Assembly (NCBI RefSeq): GCF_021869535.1
Contig: NW_026262659.1
Span: 11,462,321 to 11,526,320 of the forward strand
From: Mytilus californianus
Lineage: Eukaryota; Mollusca; Bivalvia; Mytilida; Mytilidae
DNA: 64,000 nt
Direction: 5' to 3'
Shown here: positions 13,601-28,600 of the stretch, one piece after another
Layout: each line of letters opens with the position of its first letter
Numbering within the stretch: position 1 is the first letter of the stretch
Position numbers and translations under genes: made by a program
Notes under the pieces: generated by a model
What the model saw: the letters and a program-made list of their open reading frames with translations, nothing else
Told to the model about the DNA's origin: nothing
Database searches by the model: none

Positions 13601-16600
13601 TTCAAATAATAATAATGTCATCCAATTTTCAGATAACAGCAGGTATTCTATGACATGCTAGTACAAACACCAACAAAAACAAAGGTTTTCAGATAACAGC
13701 AGGTATTCTATGACATGCTGTACAAACACCAACAAAAACAAAGGTTTTCAGATAATAGCAGGTATTCTATGACATGCTGTACAAACACCAACAAAAACAA
13801 AGGTTTTCAGATAACAGCAGGTATTCTATGACATGCTGTACAAACACCAACAAAAACAAAGGTTTTCAGATAACAGCAGGTATTCTATGACATGCTAGTA
13901 CAAACACCAACAAAAACAAAGGTTTTCAGATAACAGCAGGTATTCTATGACATGCTAGTACAAACACCAACAAAAACAAAGGTTTTCAGATAACAGCAGG
14001 TATTCTATGACATGCTGTACAAACACCAACAAAAACAAAGGTTTTCAGATAATAGCAGGTATTCTATGACATGCTGTACAAACACCAACAAAAACAAATG
14101 TTTTCAGATAACAGCAGGTATTCTATGACATGCTGTACAAACACCAACAAAAACAAAGGTTTTCAGATAACAGCAGGTATTCTATGACATGCTAGTACAA
14201 ACACCAACAAAAACAAAGGTTTTCAGATAACAGCAGGTATTCTATGACATGCTAGTACAAACACCAACAAAAACAAAGGTTTTCAGATAACAGCAGGTAT
14301 TCTATGACATGCTGGTACAAACACCAACAACAACAAAGGTTTTCAGATAACAGCAGGTATTCTATGACATGCTGTACAAACACCAACAAAAACAAAGGTT
14401 TTCAGATAACAGCAGGTATTCTATGACATGCTATTACAAACACCAACAAAAACAAAGGTTTTCAGATAATAGCAGGTATTCTATGACATGCTGTACAAAC
14501 ACCAACAAAAACAAAGGTTTTCAGATAACAGCAGGTATTCTATGACATGCTGTACAAACACCAACAAAAACAAAGGTTTTCAGATAATAGCAGGTATTCT
14601 ATGACATGCTGTACAAACACCAACAAAAACAAAGGTTTTCAGATAATAGCAGGTATTCTATGACATGCTGTACAAACACCAACAAAAACAAAGGTTTTCA
14701 GATAATAGCAGGTATTCTATGACATGCTGTACAAACACCAACAAAAACAAAGGTTTTCAGATAATAGCAGGTATTCTATGACATGCTGTACAAACACCAA
14801 CAAAAACAAAGGTTTTCAGATAACAGCAGGTATTCTATGACATGCTGTACAAACACCAACAAAAACAAAGGTTTTCAGATAACAGCAGGTATTCTATGAC
14901 ATGCTAGTACAAACACCAACAAAAACAAAGGTTTTCAGATAACAGCAGGTATTCTATGACATGCCTGTACAAACACCAACAAAAACAAAGGTTTTCAGAT
15001 AACAGCAGGTATTCTATGACATGCTGTACAAACACCAACAAAAACAAAGGCTTTCAGATAACAGCAGGTATTCTATGACATGCTATTACAAACACCAACA
15101 AAAACAAAGGTTTTCAGATAATAGCAGGTATTCTATGACATGCTGTACAAACACCAACAAAAACAAAGGTTTTCAGATAACAGCAGGTATTCTATGACAT
15201 GCTGTACAAACACCAACAAAAACAAAGGTTTTCAGATAATAACAGGTATTCTATGACATGCTTTTACAAACACCAACAAAAACAAAGGTTTTCAGATAAT
15301 AGCAGGTATTCTATGACATGCTGTACAAACACCAACAAAAACAAAGGTTTTCAGATAACAGCAGGTATTCTATGACATGCTGTACAAACACCAACAAAAA
15401 CAAAGGTTTTCAGATAACAGCAGGTATTCTATGACATGCTGTACAAACACCAACAAAAACAAAGGTTTTCAGATAATAGCAGGTATTCTATGACATGCTA
15501 TTACAAACACCAACAAAAACAAAGGTTTTCAGATAATAGCAGGTATTCTATGACATGCTGTACAAACACCAACAAATAGCAGGTATTCTATGACATGCTG
15601 TACAAACACCAACAAAAACAAAGGTTTTCAGATAACAGCAGGTATTCTATGACATGCTATTACAAACACCAACAAAAACAAAGGTTTTCAGATAATAGCA
15701 GGTATTCTATGACATGCTGTACAAACACCAACAAAAACAAAGGTTTTCAGATAACAGCAGGTATTCTATGACATGCTATTACAAATACCAACAAAAACAA
15801 AGGTTTTCAGATAATAGCAGGTATTCTATGACATGCTAGTACAAACACCAACAAAAACAAAGGTTTTCAGATAACAGCAGGTATTCTATGACATGCTGTA
15901 CAAACACCAACAAAAACAAAGGTTTTCAGATAATAGCAGGTATTCTATGACATGCTGTACAAACACCAACAAAAACAAAGGTTTTCAGATAACAGCAGGT
16001 ATTTTATGACATGCTGTACAAACACCAACAAAAACAAAAGGTTTTCAGATAACAGCAGGTATTTTATGACATGCTGTACAAACACCAACAAAAACAAAGG
16101 TTTTCAGATAACAGCAGGTATTCTATAACATGCTAGTACAAACACCAACAAAAACAAAGGTTTTCAGATAACAGCAGGTATTCTATGACATGCTAGTACA
16201 AACACCAACAAAAACAAAGGTTTTCAGATAATAGCAGGTATTCTATGACATGCTGTACAAACACCAACAAAAACAAAGGTTTTCAGATAACAGCAGGTAT
16301 TTTATGACATGCTGTACAAACACCAACAAAAACAAAGGTTTTCAGATAACAGCAGGTATTCTATGACATGCTAGTACAAACACCAACAAAAACAAAGGTT
16401 TTCAGATAATAGCAGGTATTCTATGACATGCTGTACAAACACCAACAAAAACAAAGGTTTTCAGATAACAGCAGGTATTTTATGACATGCTGTACAAACA
16501 CCAACAAAAACAAAGGTTTTCAGATAACAGCAGGTATTTTATGACATGCTGTACAAACACCAACAAAAACAAAGGTTTTCAGATAACAGCAGGTATTTTA

Positions 16601-19600
16601 TGACATGCTGTACAAACACCAACAAAAACAAAGGTTTTCAGATAACAGCAGGTATTCTATGACATGCTAGTTCAAACACCAACAAAAACAAAGGTTTTCA
16701 GATAATAGCAGGTATTCTATGACATGCTGTACAAACACCAACAAAAACAAAGGTTTTCAGATAACAGCAGGTATTTTATGACATGCTGTACAAACACCAA
16801 CAAAAACAAAGGTTTTCAGATAACAGCAGGTATTTTATGACATGCTGTACAAACACCAACAAAAACAAAGGTTTTCAGATAACAGCAGGTATTCTATGAC
16901 ATGCTAGTTCAAACACCAACAAAAACAAATGTTTTCAGATAATAGCAGGTATTCTATGACATGCTGTACAAACACCAACAAAAACAAAGGTTTTCAGATA
17001 ACAGCAGGTATTCTATGACATGCTAGTACAAACACCAACAAAAACAAAGGTTTTCAGATAACAGCAGGTATTCTATGACATCCTAGTACAAACACCAACA
17101 AAAACAAAGGTTTTCAGATAACAGCAGGTATTCTATGACATGCTATTACAAACACCAACAAAAACAAAGGTTTTCAGATAACAGCAGGTATTCTATGACA
17201 TCCTAGTACAACACCAACAAAAACAAAGGTTTTCAGATAACAGCAGGTATTTTATGACATGCTAGTACAAACACCAACAAAAACAAAGGTTTTCAGATAA
17301 CAGCAGGTATTCTATGACATGCTAGTAAAAACACTAACAAAAACAAAGGTTATCAGAGAACATTGATGGAGAAACCAAATAAAGAGTAAAATAGATCTTT
17401 TTAAACAGCAGGTACTGTAAATTCTGAAATTGTTGCGTGCATTTACTATTGCAATTTTGGAAGAATAAACAAAAATGTGAGTTTAATAATTGCAATTTTC
17501 GGAAAAGCTGCATACAGATATATGTATCAGATAGCAGAATGCAAGTTCTTATAATTGCAATATTCGAGAAGTTGCATTTTTTGCATTAAAAAAACATCGC
17601 AATAATTTCTGAATTTACAGTACTCTATGATAAGAGAATAGGATTGTATATATAAAAACAGATACAATTCATCAATTACACAATGTACATAAAGATAATA
17701 AGTATAGATGCTGTGCAGATAATGGTGGGAGCCTTTCAATATAACCTCCCTTTAAAGACCATTCACCTGACAAAGAGGTCAAATATCACACAGAACTGTA
17801 AAAATCTCACAATATTCCCCTCTTACTGTTGATTCATTTATTTTTGTAGATCTTTATTTTCGTTGATTTAGAAAAAAATGTGTTTTCACGGATATTTGAT
17901 TTTGTGGTTTTGCCAAAGTCTGCATACAAGCCTATAGAGGATATGACTTTGCTGAACATTGTAATTCACGGTTTAACTATACCCATGAAATTCATGAAAT
18001 CCCCAAGAAAATAGTGAATCTATAGTATACCGACATTTAAGTATTCACAGTAGTACAGTGTCCAAGCTATTTAACGTGAAGTTATAGCTCTCTTATTGTC
18101 TTGGTAATTTTTTTTCAGTATAATACTGGTAATGATAAGCAAGAAATAACTGATCAATGAAATGAGGATGAGGTCAGGTGAACCCTGTCTGCCTGACATG
18201 CAGACATTGCAAGAATCCTATATATTAGATATAGTTTTCCTATATTTCATGATAAGTTTGAAATTCACTTGACAAAAAAATTATAGAGTTTTTTTAAGCA
18301 ATCGCTAAACCAAGGACAATGGACATATGACAGATGGTAATTTCTAAACATTAGGCATCTGTATACAAGGTATGAAGCATCCAGGTCTTCTACCCTCTGA
18401 AATATAAAGCCTTATACAAATAGATTAGACTGTTGCTGTCTTCTGCCAATTGTAATCTCTATGTTTTGCATTCCGTGACTTTCTTCGCAGGCAGAACAAA
18501 AACAATGTAATCATATCCTCAGATTATGGTATGGCTCCTTTGTCAGGACAGGACAATTCAAACAATATTAATGATTCTAAGATTGACATGGAATCAAACA
18601 GACCTAGAAAAAAAAACCATTATACTATTGCATGCGCTGCTCTGTGTATTTATATTTATTTTCGTATCAGATCATAGACCATTGTCATTCATTGGAGATC
18701 ATCTTGATGATTAATTAGGTGGCGTCTAGTCTAGAATACATATGAAATTCTGAAACACTATAATGAGTCCATGTATTGTTTATTGTTTCTTTTGTATGTT
18801 TCAATTCGTTATAAATCAAATATGTGAGTTTGAGTCAAATCTGTGAACATGAATTTAACAGCTAATGCCCATTTGAATATTTATTTTTATAATTCAAAGC
18901 AAATTCATCTGTTAATCTACATTATACAATTATATATCAATTATCAGCCCAAGATCTACATGCATTACAAAAAAAAACCCAATTTTCATAAATTTTTTTA
19001 GCCCAAAAGCTGAAATTAACTGAAATTTTTTGTCAACTAAATGCAATTGTTAGTCTGTAATTCATTTAAATACAAGAATGAGCAAAAATCAGATCTATGA
19101 CTGCTTGCATTTCCAAAACGTCAGCACAACTCTTTGAATTCAGAAGGGCACAAGGAGAGAGGGAGTGACATGGGTATCATTAACACAGGCTAATAAATGT
19201 TATTTTATTGTAGTGCTATAAAGGGATTTGATGTTAAAGTTATACAGCCTGTTAATACAACAGAAGTCAGTAAAATGGAGGAGATTGATGCTGGAAGACA
19301 TATTATATTTACTGCTGAAACACACAACTTTCCCACAGGTATTAGATGTTCATAAGGCATTAATTGGTCTTACAGACGTCTGTATTTATATTTTTGAAAT
19401 TTGTCGTACATATTTACTAAGGGCTTCAAACATCTTACATTTAGTGCAAAACAACAAAATCTTCCAAAATAGCCTCATTTTGAGATCTTGACATTAATAG
19501 TTAGATATAAGCACGAGCTTTACCTAAAAAGATATTTTGCTACAAAATGTATTTTACAAAGACTTTAATGCGTGTAGAATATCTTTTTGGTTAAAGCTCT

Positions 19601-22600
19601 TTTTCATATATATTTGGACCATTAATCACCGTAAAATGGCAATTATAGACCAAATACATATCATACCTAAATGCCTAATCCTAAATGTATATGTGTATAA
19701 CAATAATGTTTAGTTGGGTTTTAATTTATTGATAACAAAATCAATATTTAATTTGTCTGATAAAGTAAAAATTAGGATGTGCTATCCTGTTTGTAATAGG
19801 TTTTCTACATGTACAGCCAAACTTCCAAAACTAAAGTCATCTTGAATTTTTTAACCTAAAAAATATCATTTCAACTTCTGTATTACTGATTGGTAACTCA
19901 AAGCAAGCAAGCATGAACCAAAAGCAAGTCCAACTCAGTCAATATTGGACCAAAATATCCCCCATCAATGTTTCATTCTGGGCAAATTTTAGATGTAAAG
20001 GTTTTTTCTTTCTTTTAGCTTCCCTGGCCCAGTAGGCCAGGGGTGAGCTATTGCTTTTACTTGGCGTCTGTTGTCTGTCCTTGTTGTATTCATAGTCGTC
20101 GTTAGTTGAATGTTAACTTTTACAAAAATCTTCTCATCTAAAACTACTTGGCCAAATTTAACATATCTTGGCCACAATCATCACTGATAGAGAGAAACTT
20201 TGAATAGCAAAAATGATCCTCTAGGTTAGATCTACTAATAAGTCAATAATGCTTAACGTGGCATGAGAGTATAAATTAGAAATGATAGAATTTGTTCATA
20301 CTTTGCCAAAACGTAGTATATATTGTAACATTTTCAAAACTATGATAAAAATGATAAGTTACCGAGCATTTTCTCGAGCTACAGGTTGTGACAAAATGAC
20401 ACATATTATATGGATTATACAGGAAAAAACATCATTATGTGATTAGAACCTAAACTATATGATGGAATTGTAAAATAAAATACGAGAAGATTGCTTTTAG
20501 AAAATGCTTTGAGAATATTAAAAGAAAAGATAGGGTCACCGTACGTTTTTTCCGGCTAAAATTTAAAATAGCAAAATTTCATGTAGATTCTTTCAGAAAA
20601 TTAACTATTTCAGAGTTACCTCCCCTTAAAATGCCAATTTAAAAACATTAAAAATCAAGCAAAAATAATCTATGCTTGTAAAAATATTATTTATAAGTTA
20701 AAATCTTACAAGTTTGTTCTTTTAAATGAAAATTCACATTAGTTATCTGCATTCCTCATCAAATTTTGCTAACTTGATTGAAAATCTGGACCTTAGGTTC
20801 TCTGTTATTTACAATCCAAGATGGCAAAATACACCCATACCACCTTAAATCATCAGTCCAGTCATTAGAGGAGTTACTGCCATTAAATGACAATTTACCA
20901 GTTTTTGTGTTTCTGCAAGATGTACAATTAGGTCAGCATGATGAAATTGTCAGTTGTCTTTTATTGGAGTTATTCATTGCCCTTAAATGAAGATTTTTAC
21001 ACCTTTTTGTGTTTCCAATAAATAGAAACTGTAAACAGGAAAAATGATCAGCAATACATATGAACAAAAAATATTTTAGTCATGAATTATATTTTAGTCT
21101 ACAATGTTGGATAGTGTCTATTGTTGAAGTTGCACATATACCTAGGTAAGCAACACAGGCTCTTTAGAGTCTTTAGTTTTTTGTTCCCTCTGGTATGGAA
21201 GGAAATGTTCCTTTTCTGCGATGGCATTTTCCTGAATGTGAACAGTTGGTGAACGACAACTCATGACTAACTTAAAATTGGGTAAACTAAGATGCTTTCT
21301 GAAATAGCAGATGATAATATTGGAATATGGGAGATGGGCAAGGAGTGGAAGTTCCAGAAATGTTTGTAAAAATATTGTGAGGCTCCCACTGAGATCAAGA
21401 GAGTTGACACCTATGAGAAATGTTGGAAAAATATTATGAGGCCCCACTGTGATCGAGAGAGTTGACATCTATGATATATGTTAATGCAGTTATCTATGCG
21501 ATAAACACATGTGAGACAATGTCACATAAACATGATGTCAATGGAGACCTTCTTAATTATATTTGATACCTACCAGGAGAGGTTGTCTCCACTTTTCCTT
21601 TGCAGTAGGGCAGCCTTATAATGTAGTGTCTACGGTTTTACAAAGAAAACATTTTTTTTTATAACGTCATAATATTAGCATATAACAGTAGTAGTGATTA
21701 CAGTTTTAACACCTATCCTTTTGAAGTAGCAGTTTGTTTAGTTCCTACATAGCATTTACAAAAGGTATGAGGAAGGATCTTAATTTGAAGAATAAAAGCT
21801 TATATAATATTCACCATCATAATATGTTGTATATTTTTTCATCTATCACATTACAAAACTAGTGTTAAAAACAGTTAATAGTTTGTCTTTATTTTACAAA
21901 ACAACGTTGGAAGTTATTTAATAACAATAATTCAGCAACATACAACTGTAAACAGCAGAAACAATCAGTAAATTCAAGATCTATAAAAACAATATCAAGC
22001 AAGGAATAACATGTTTATATGTATCTATTGTTTTCTGTGTGTTATTTTGGTGCCTTGTTTCTCAATTTCATTTGTTTAACTTTTGAAGTACTTCATTATT
22101 GTCTAAATATCTGCAGATATTGTTTTAGAATATCTATCATGTTGTGTGTCCTAGTGTCATTATAAAGTCATCATAAGCTCTTAGTTCATAAAAGTCAAGG
22201 AATAAATATGCTTTTAGCTATAATTATTATATTGATGGTACCGCTATTAACATAAGCTTTGTCCCAAAATTTTATACCAAGTTCTTTAACAGTTGATAGG
22301 GCACATGTTTTAAGAATTCAAGCATGAGGAGTTGAATATTTGATGGATACAGATATAAAAAGTAGTTTATAAGAGCTCTTAGTGTAATTGAGGAAGACAA
22401 TACATAGCGAGAACATTGTCGTGTTCAGTTACTGCTCATCCCCCGTCATGTTGAATTTTGTTTATGTTAGATCTTTTCTGCAGTAGAAATTTGAAAGTAT
22501 GAACATACTTAATTTGTGATCTCAGTTTTATAAGTATTTAAGTATAGATCTACATCAAACAACCACAACTTTGTTGGCTGCTTTGTCAGCAGGTACAAAT

Positions 22601-25600
22601 ACAAAATATTTGAGTCTATTTAAATTGTTTTTCAAGCTAGTAGAAAAATTATGTAGAATGTGATTATATTAACAAGTTTTATTCATTTTATTCCCTTCCA
22701 CAATAGCAGAGTACATGGTTTCTATGCCTCTGTCTGTTGGTGTGTTTATTCATCTGTTCATCCATCCTATATCAGGTTCAAGTTTTAAATTAAGGTAGTT
22801 TACCATGAATTTGTGCCACATCAACTAAGTAACTATGTTCATTATGATGTGAACTTAATTTGTTTTGACCCAGGTTGTGTGGTCACTGAACATTACAATG
22901 TTATAGACCAAAACATGAATCATGTTACATGTATTCAAAATTAGGTCAGAGAGACAACCCAGAGGAAAACTGTGGACTGATAATGTAAGACTGGTATTCA
23001 AGAAAATTGTCATCACTGTAATTGACAACCATGACCACTGAACTATCTATGACAATAAGATGACACAAATATAAAATTATTTTACATACAGGTGAAAATT
23101 AATTTTTGAGAATTTTGTATTCACTGCTTGATAATAAAAGGCTGCAAAGCACTATAGTGGCCTTCACTATTGCCCAGGAAATACTACCATTCCACCTTAA
23201 TGAAAACTCACTAATACAGTGTATATACAAAACATGTATGATACAGGAGAGAGGTAACAGACATTCCTGAAAAAATTGTGTTATAATGTCTGACTGGTAT
23301 TTAGAGAAATCGGTCATCACTGTTATTGACAACAATGACTGCTGAATTATCTAACATTTAAATGGCATATCAAAGATTAATAATTTAGGCACAGTAGGAA
23401 AAAAATTTGCAATATTGGTGAATAATAAATTTACTAAAGTTCAAGCTTTATTAAAGAAATCTTTAAGTCTATAAGCACTGAAAAAATAAAACAATATTAG
23501 GGAATAATAAATTTACAAAAGATCAAGATACATTAAAAAAATCTCTACTTGTACTGTCTAATTTTGGGAAAATCCTAATTAGAAAAATTGGTTATCAACT
23601 GTCACTTGGTGAAGCCTTATTGCAAATGAAATTTGTGGGTTCAACCAGATTTTAATTTAATATAAAAGGAGATGTCGGGGTCTTTTGTCAATACACAAAA
23701 TATGTATTCTATCTAAGGACACATCTGTTAATGACGTCTTTACACTAAATCCATTGGATGTTGGATGTGTACTGATTGATATATTAGTCTAAGAATAGTG
23801 ATTTCTTTTATTAATTGTTATTGGCTTTGAACTAGCTGTCAGTAACAGCTACTGTGAGTATTCTCAGATCTGTACTTTGTGTCTTAGGGATGTATAAATA
23901 CCCTGCCACATCTGGTCTGTGTTTTTCTGCTTTGTATAGATCTGATGAGTTAAGCCATTTTCAGCTGATTTTTGTCGAGCCTGCGACTTTTGTCGCAGAA
24001 AGCTCGACATAGGGATAGTGATCCGGCGGCGGTGTTAACTAACTTCTTAAAAGCTTGATATTTCAGAAGGTAAAAGACCTGGATGCTTCATACTTTGTAT
24101 ATAGATGCCTTATAATATGAAGTTTCCGTCTGTCGTATGTCCATTGTCCTTGACCTCATTTTCATGGTTCAGTGACTACTTGAAAAAAAAGTTAAAATTA
24201 TGTGTAATAGGATAACTTATATTTGGTATGTGCGTAACTTGCAAGGTCCTCATGCCTGTCAGACAGTTTTCACTTGACCTCCACCTCATTTCATGGATCA
24301 GTGAACAAGGTTAAATTTTCGTGGTCAAGTCCATATCTCAGGTACTATAAGCAATAGGTCTACTATATATGGTGTATGTAATGATTGTAAGGTGTACATG
24401 TCCAACTGGCAGGTGTCATCTGACCTTGACCTCATTCTCATGGTTCAGTGGTAATAGTTTAGTTTTTGTGTTTTGGTCTGTTTTTCTAATACTGAATGCA
24501 GTAGGTTAACTATATTCGGTGTATGGAAATATTTTACGATGTACATGTCAGTCTGGCAGGTTTTATTTGACCTTGACCTCATTTTCATGGTTCATTGCTC
24601 AATGTTCAGTTTTTGTGTTTTGGTCTGTTTTTCTAATACTGTATGCAGTAGGTCAACTATATTTGGTGTATTGAAATATTTTACTATACATGTCAGTCTG
24701 GCAGGTTTTATTTGACCTTGACCTCATTTTCATGGTTCATTGCTTATGTTAAGTTTTTGTGTTTTGGTCTGTTTTTCTTAAACTTGAAGCAATAGGTCAA
24801 CTATATTTGGTGTATGGAATGATTGTAAGGTGTATATGTCTGGCTGGTATCATCTGACCTTTACCTCATTTTCATGGTTCATTGGTCAATGTTCAATTTT
24901 CTTGGTTAACTTTGTTTCTTAGATACTATAAGCAATAGGTCAACTATATTTGATGCATGGAATGATTGTAAGGTGTACATGTCTGTCTGACAGGGTTCAT
25001 CTGACCTTGACTTCATTTTCATGGTTCATTGGTCAATATAGAATTTCCATGGTTTGGTCTGTTTCTTTTATACTATAATCAATAGGTCATCTATATTCTG
25101 TGTATTGAATGATTGTATTAAAGGTGTACATGTATTTCCGGCTTGAGTTATCTGACTTTGACCTCATTTTCTTGGATCATAAATGTTAATGTGATACTTT
25201 TAATAAAACTTTATATGTAGGACTATCAACATAAAATCAATGGTCAGTATAGTAGGTGAGACATTTCAGCGTGTGCACTCTTGTTATAGTTTGTTCTTAT
25301 TTTGTGCAGTAGTTGTAGCAGTGAGGGTTTAAAAAGGATATTAAAATTACAAAAGAGAGCTGCTAGATTAATATTAGAAACAGACCTTTCGCTCCTTCCG
25401 AGCCCTTATTCAAACACTTAAACTGGATAACAGTTGAACAGAGAATAAAATATCACAAGTTTTTGATGACATTTAAGTGCTTAAAAAATGACGCACCATC
25501 ATATCTTATTAACAAGTTTCATTATGTTTCAGACAGAAATCCATACTCCTTGAGTAATGCTATTCAAGGAAACCTCATACTCCCTAAACCAAAAACAGAA

Positions 25601-28600
25601 TTGTTCAAAAAATCTTTTATGTATTCTGGACCATTCTTGTGGAATAATTTGCCAATACCGTTAAGAAATATTACAAATGTTAATTCTTTCAAATACAAAA
25701 TAACAGATCATTTATTGAAATCAACCTAGCTGTATAAAAAATATTGAAAACTGATTATGTCATCACGTTTATTTTTTCTTAACATTTTATCAAATTGTAT
25801 TGAACATTTTTATCATACTTGTCTTTTTATACTAATGTATGCAATGTATATGTCTGCATTTTGTTTGAATTTTATGATGAGGGCCTCAGGGAAGATTAGT
25901 TATATAGCTAACTGTGTAACCCTCTTAAAATAAAGTATTGTTGTTATTGTTGTTGTTGTTGTTGTTGTTGTGCTGTAACACCACTGTCCCAGGTTAGAGG
26001 AGGGTTGAGCGTTCACAAACATGTTTAACCATGCCACATTCTTTATGTGCCTGTCCCAAGTCAGGAGCCTGTAGTTCAGTGGTTGTCTTTGGTTCATGTC
26101 TGTCATTTGAACTTGAATGGATAGTTGTCTCATTGGCAATCATACAACATCTCCTTATTTTTATATTAATACATTGTACATATAAGGAGAGAGATAAGGG
26201 ACAACCCTGTAGAAATTATTTTTTAAGGATAATACCAGACTGGTATTCAAGAGTGAATTTGAGTTTGTCATCACTGTTATTGAAAACAAAGACCACTGAA
26301 CTATCTATGACATTTAGATGACATTTCCAAGATTCATAATTTGAGCACATTAGAAAAATTAGCAATATTATGGAATAATAAATATACTTTTAAGTCTATT
26401 TGTACTGACTAATTTTTGGGCAAAATCCTAAATATAAAAATTTGTTATTGGTACAAAATCCTAAATAGAAAAATTTATTATTGGTACAGCCTTTTTGCAA
26501 ATAAAAAATGATGGGTTGAACCAGAATTTTTGTCTCGCCTTGATTAAGTTGAAAAAACACATGCTGAGTCCTGTGGCGCCAGGGGCTTCAACAATGTATT
26601 AGTTTTTGATTAGGTCAGTTTATGGGAACCACTAGTGACAGGTCTATGATATTTGTTATGCAGTTGTATTAGCACATCTGATTTCCTGTGAGATTATTCT
26701 GCCCCTCACACTCAGTCGTGGCCTATTGACTTTTGTATAGCTTACATGGTATTACTGCCATTTTAATTTCAACATTTGCATTATACTATAAAAATTACAT
26801 ACAGGCGCAACATATCTCTGTGTCGACAGTTAATTATGAATGAAGTACATGTGCAATGTTTCATTTTAATCAATAAGACAAGCAACATTAACCAAACAAA
26901 AACAAAATGTTTTAGAGGTCAACTTTTGGTCAAGAGATAAGTGACTTCATGTCAAACTCTGTCTCAACTGAGACTGGAAAATATTGTCAGTCTACCATCA
27001 ACACCAAATTCTCTAAATTGCAAAAGAACATGGTCTTGATCAAGTGATATATATATGTGTGAACATAGAAACTTTCAGACATGATAATGAGCAAAAGACT
27101 TTACTGTTAGACTGTACAGTGAGAAAAAGTACCCTGCATGATAAAATGTGAAACAAATCAATATAGAAAACAAACGGCCTGATTTATTATGCTTAACATA
27201 TAATATGAGAAACAATTATTGCAGACTGCAACTACCTACAACTGCTAGATAAAAGGTTCCTGAATTGGGACAGCTACACAAAGAATAAGGCAGGGGTCAA
27301 ACATGTTTGTGAGTGCTCAAACAATTAGTATGTAGGTTTAATTTTCAGAAGGTAGAAGGCCTGTATACTTTATACCTTGTAAATAGGTGCTTAGTGTTTT
27401 ATGTCTCATTTTCATGGTTCAGCAATAGTAGTTTTTTATTCATGTTGATTTCTCACATTTAATGAGTAATAGGATAAATGTTTTGGGTATATGGGATCAA
27501 GGTAGAGTTTCCATGAGTCCATATTTCAGATGCTATGAGCAAAAGGTCAACTATATTTGGTGTATGGAATGATTGTTAGGTGTACATGTCTATTTGGCAG
27601 GGTTAATTTGATCAGGTTTGTGTGCAGATACTTAAAGCAATAAGTTAATTATATTTGGTGTATGGAAGGATTTTAAAGTGTCCTTGTTAGACTGCAGGGG
27701 TTCATCTGACATTGACCTCATTGACATGGATCATTTTTATTGGCACATTTATGTGATACTTGCAGTTAAACTTTCATCTTAAAAAGAATTTCAACATAAA
27801 TTCAATCATGATCAATTATAACTTGTGGACATTTCAGTGTGTGCACTCTTGTTGGTTAATTATCATATTTATGATTAAAATACCCACCCCTAAACCATAT
27901 AACATTTTAAATTGCCTTGATAAGACCTTTCTAGTTCAGGATAAGCTTTAAGTGCTCCATGAAACCTCTTTCTAAATTTTTAACATCAATTTTATCAACA
28001 ATCAAAGGGCTTCAAAGTTATTGTGAAACTACCTATTCTAGAGGTGGCGTGAATCAGATGTGGATACTAAAAAATTCCATAGATCTTTTAGAGCACATAA
28101 AATCTAAGACTCTTGCAATAGTATTACAGCAGAATGCATTGAATGTGTAGGTAAAGGTTGAATCTTTGGTTAGCTTGCTTGTTAGCTGAACCGTGAAGTC
28201 ATTATTAGGTTAGGTATACTACCCTCCTTTCGGAGTAGTATAGTCCTACAGACAGATAGATTGGTTATCGGTCGGACTAGTCTACTCTTAAAGGAGGGTA
28301 GTTTACCTAACCTAATAATGACTTCACGGTTCAGTTAACAAGCAAGCTAGCCAAAGATATTACCTTTACCTACACACTCAATGCATTCTGCTGTAAAACA
28401 TTTGACTTTTCTACACTTTACTTAAGTATTCCCCATTCCAAACTAAAAGACAAATTGAAAGAGTTGGTCCTGCTTTGTTTCATAAAAAAGAATGGCCAAC
28501 GTAGATATATAGATTCCACCATTGCAACAAGTGTGTTACGATATTTCTCCACTTGAGACAGTTAAATTTTAATATTTAAAGCGTGAGGCTTGCCGAGCTC

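Noticed and set aside
3470-17355. Regular repeats of 50, 38 and 59 bp as CRISPR arrays
   Set aside because: Units are contiguous with no unique spacers, the context is a spliced animal gene, and no cas genes are present.
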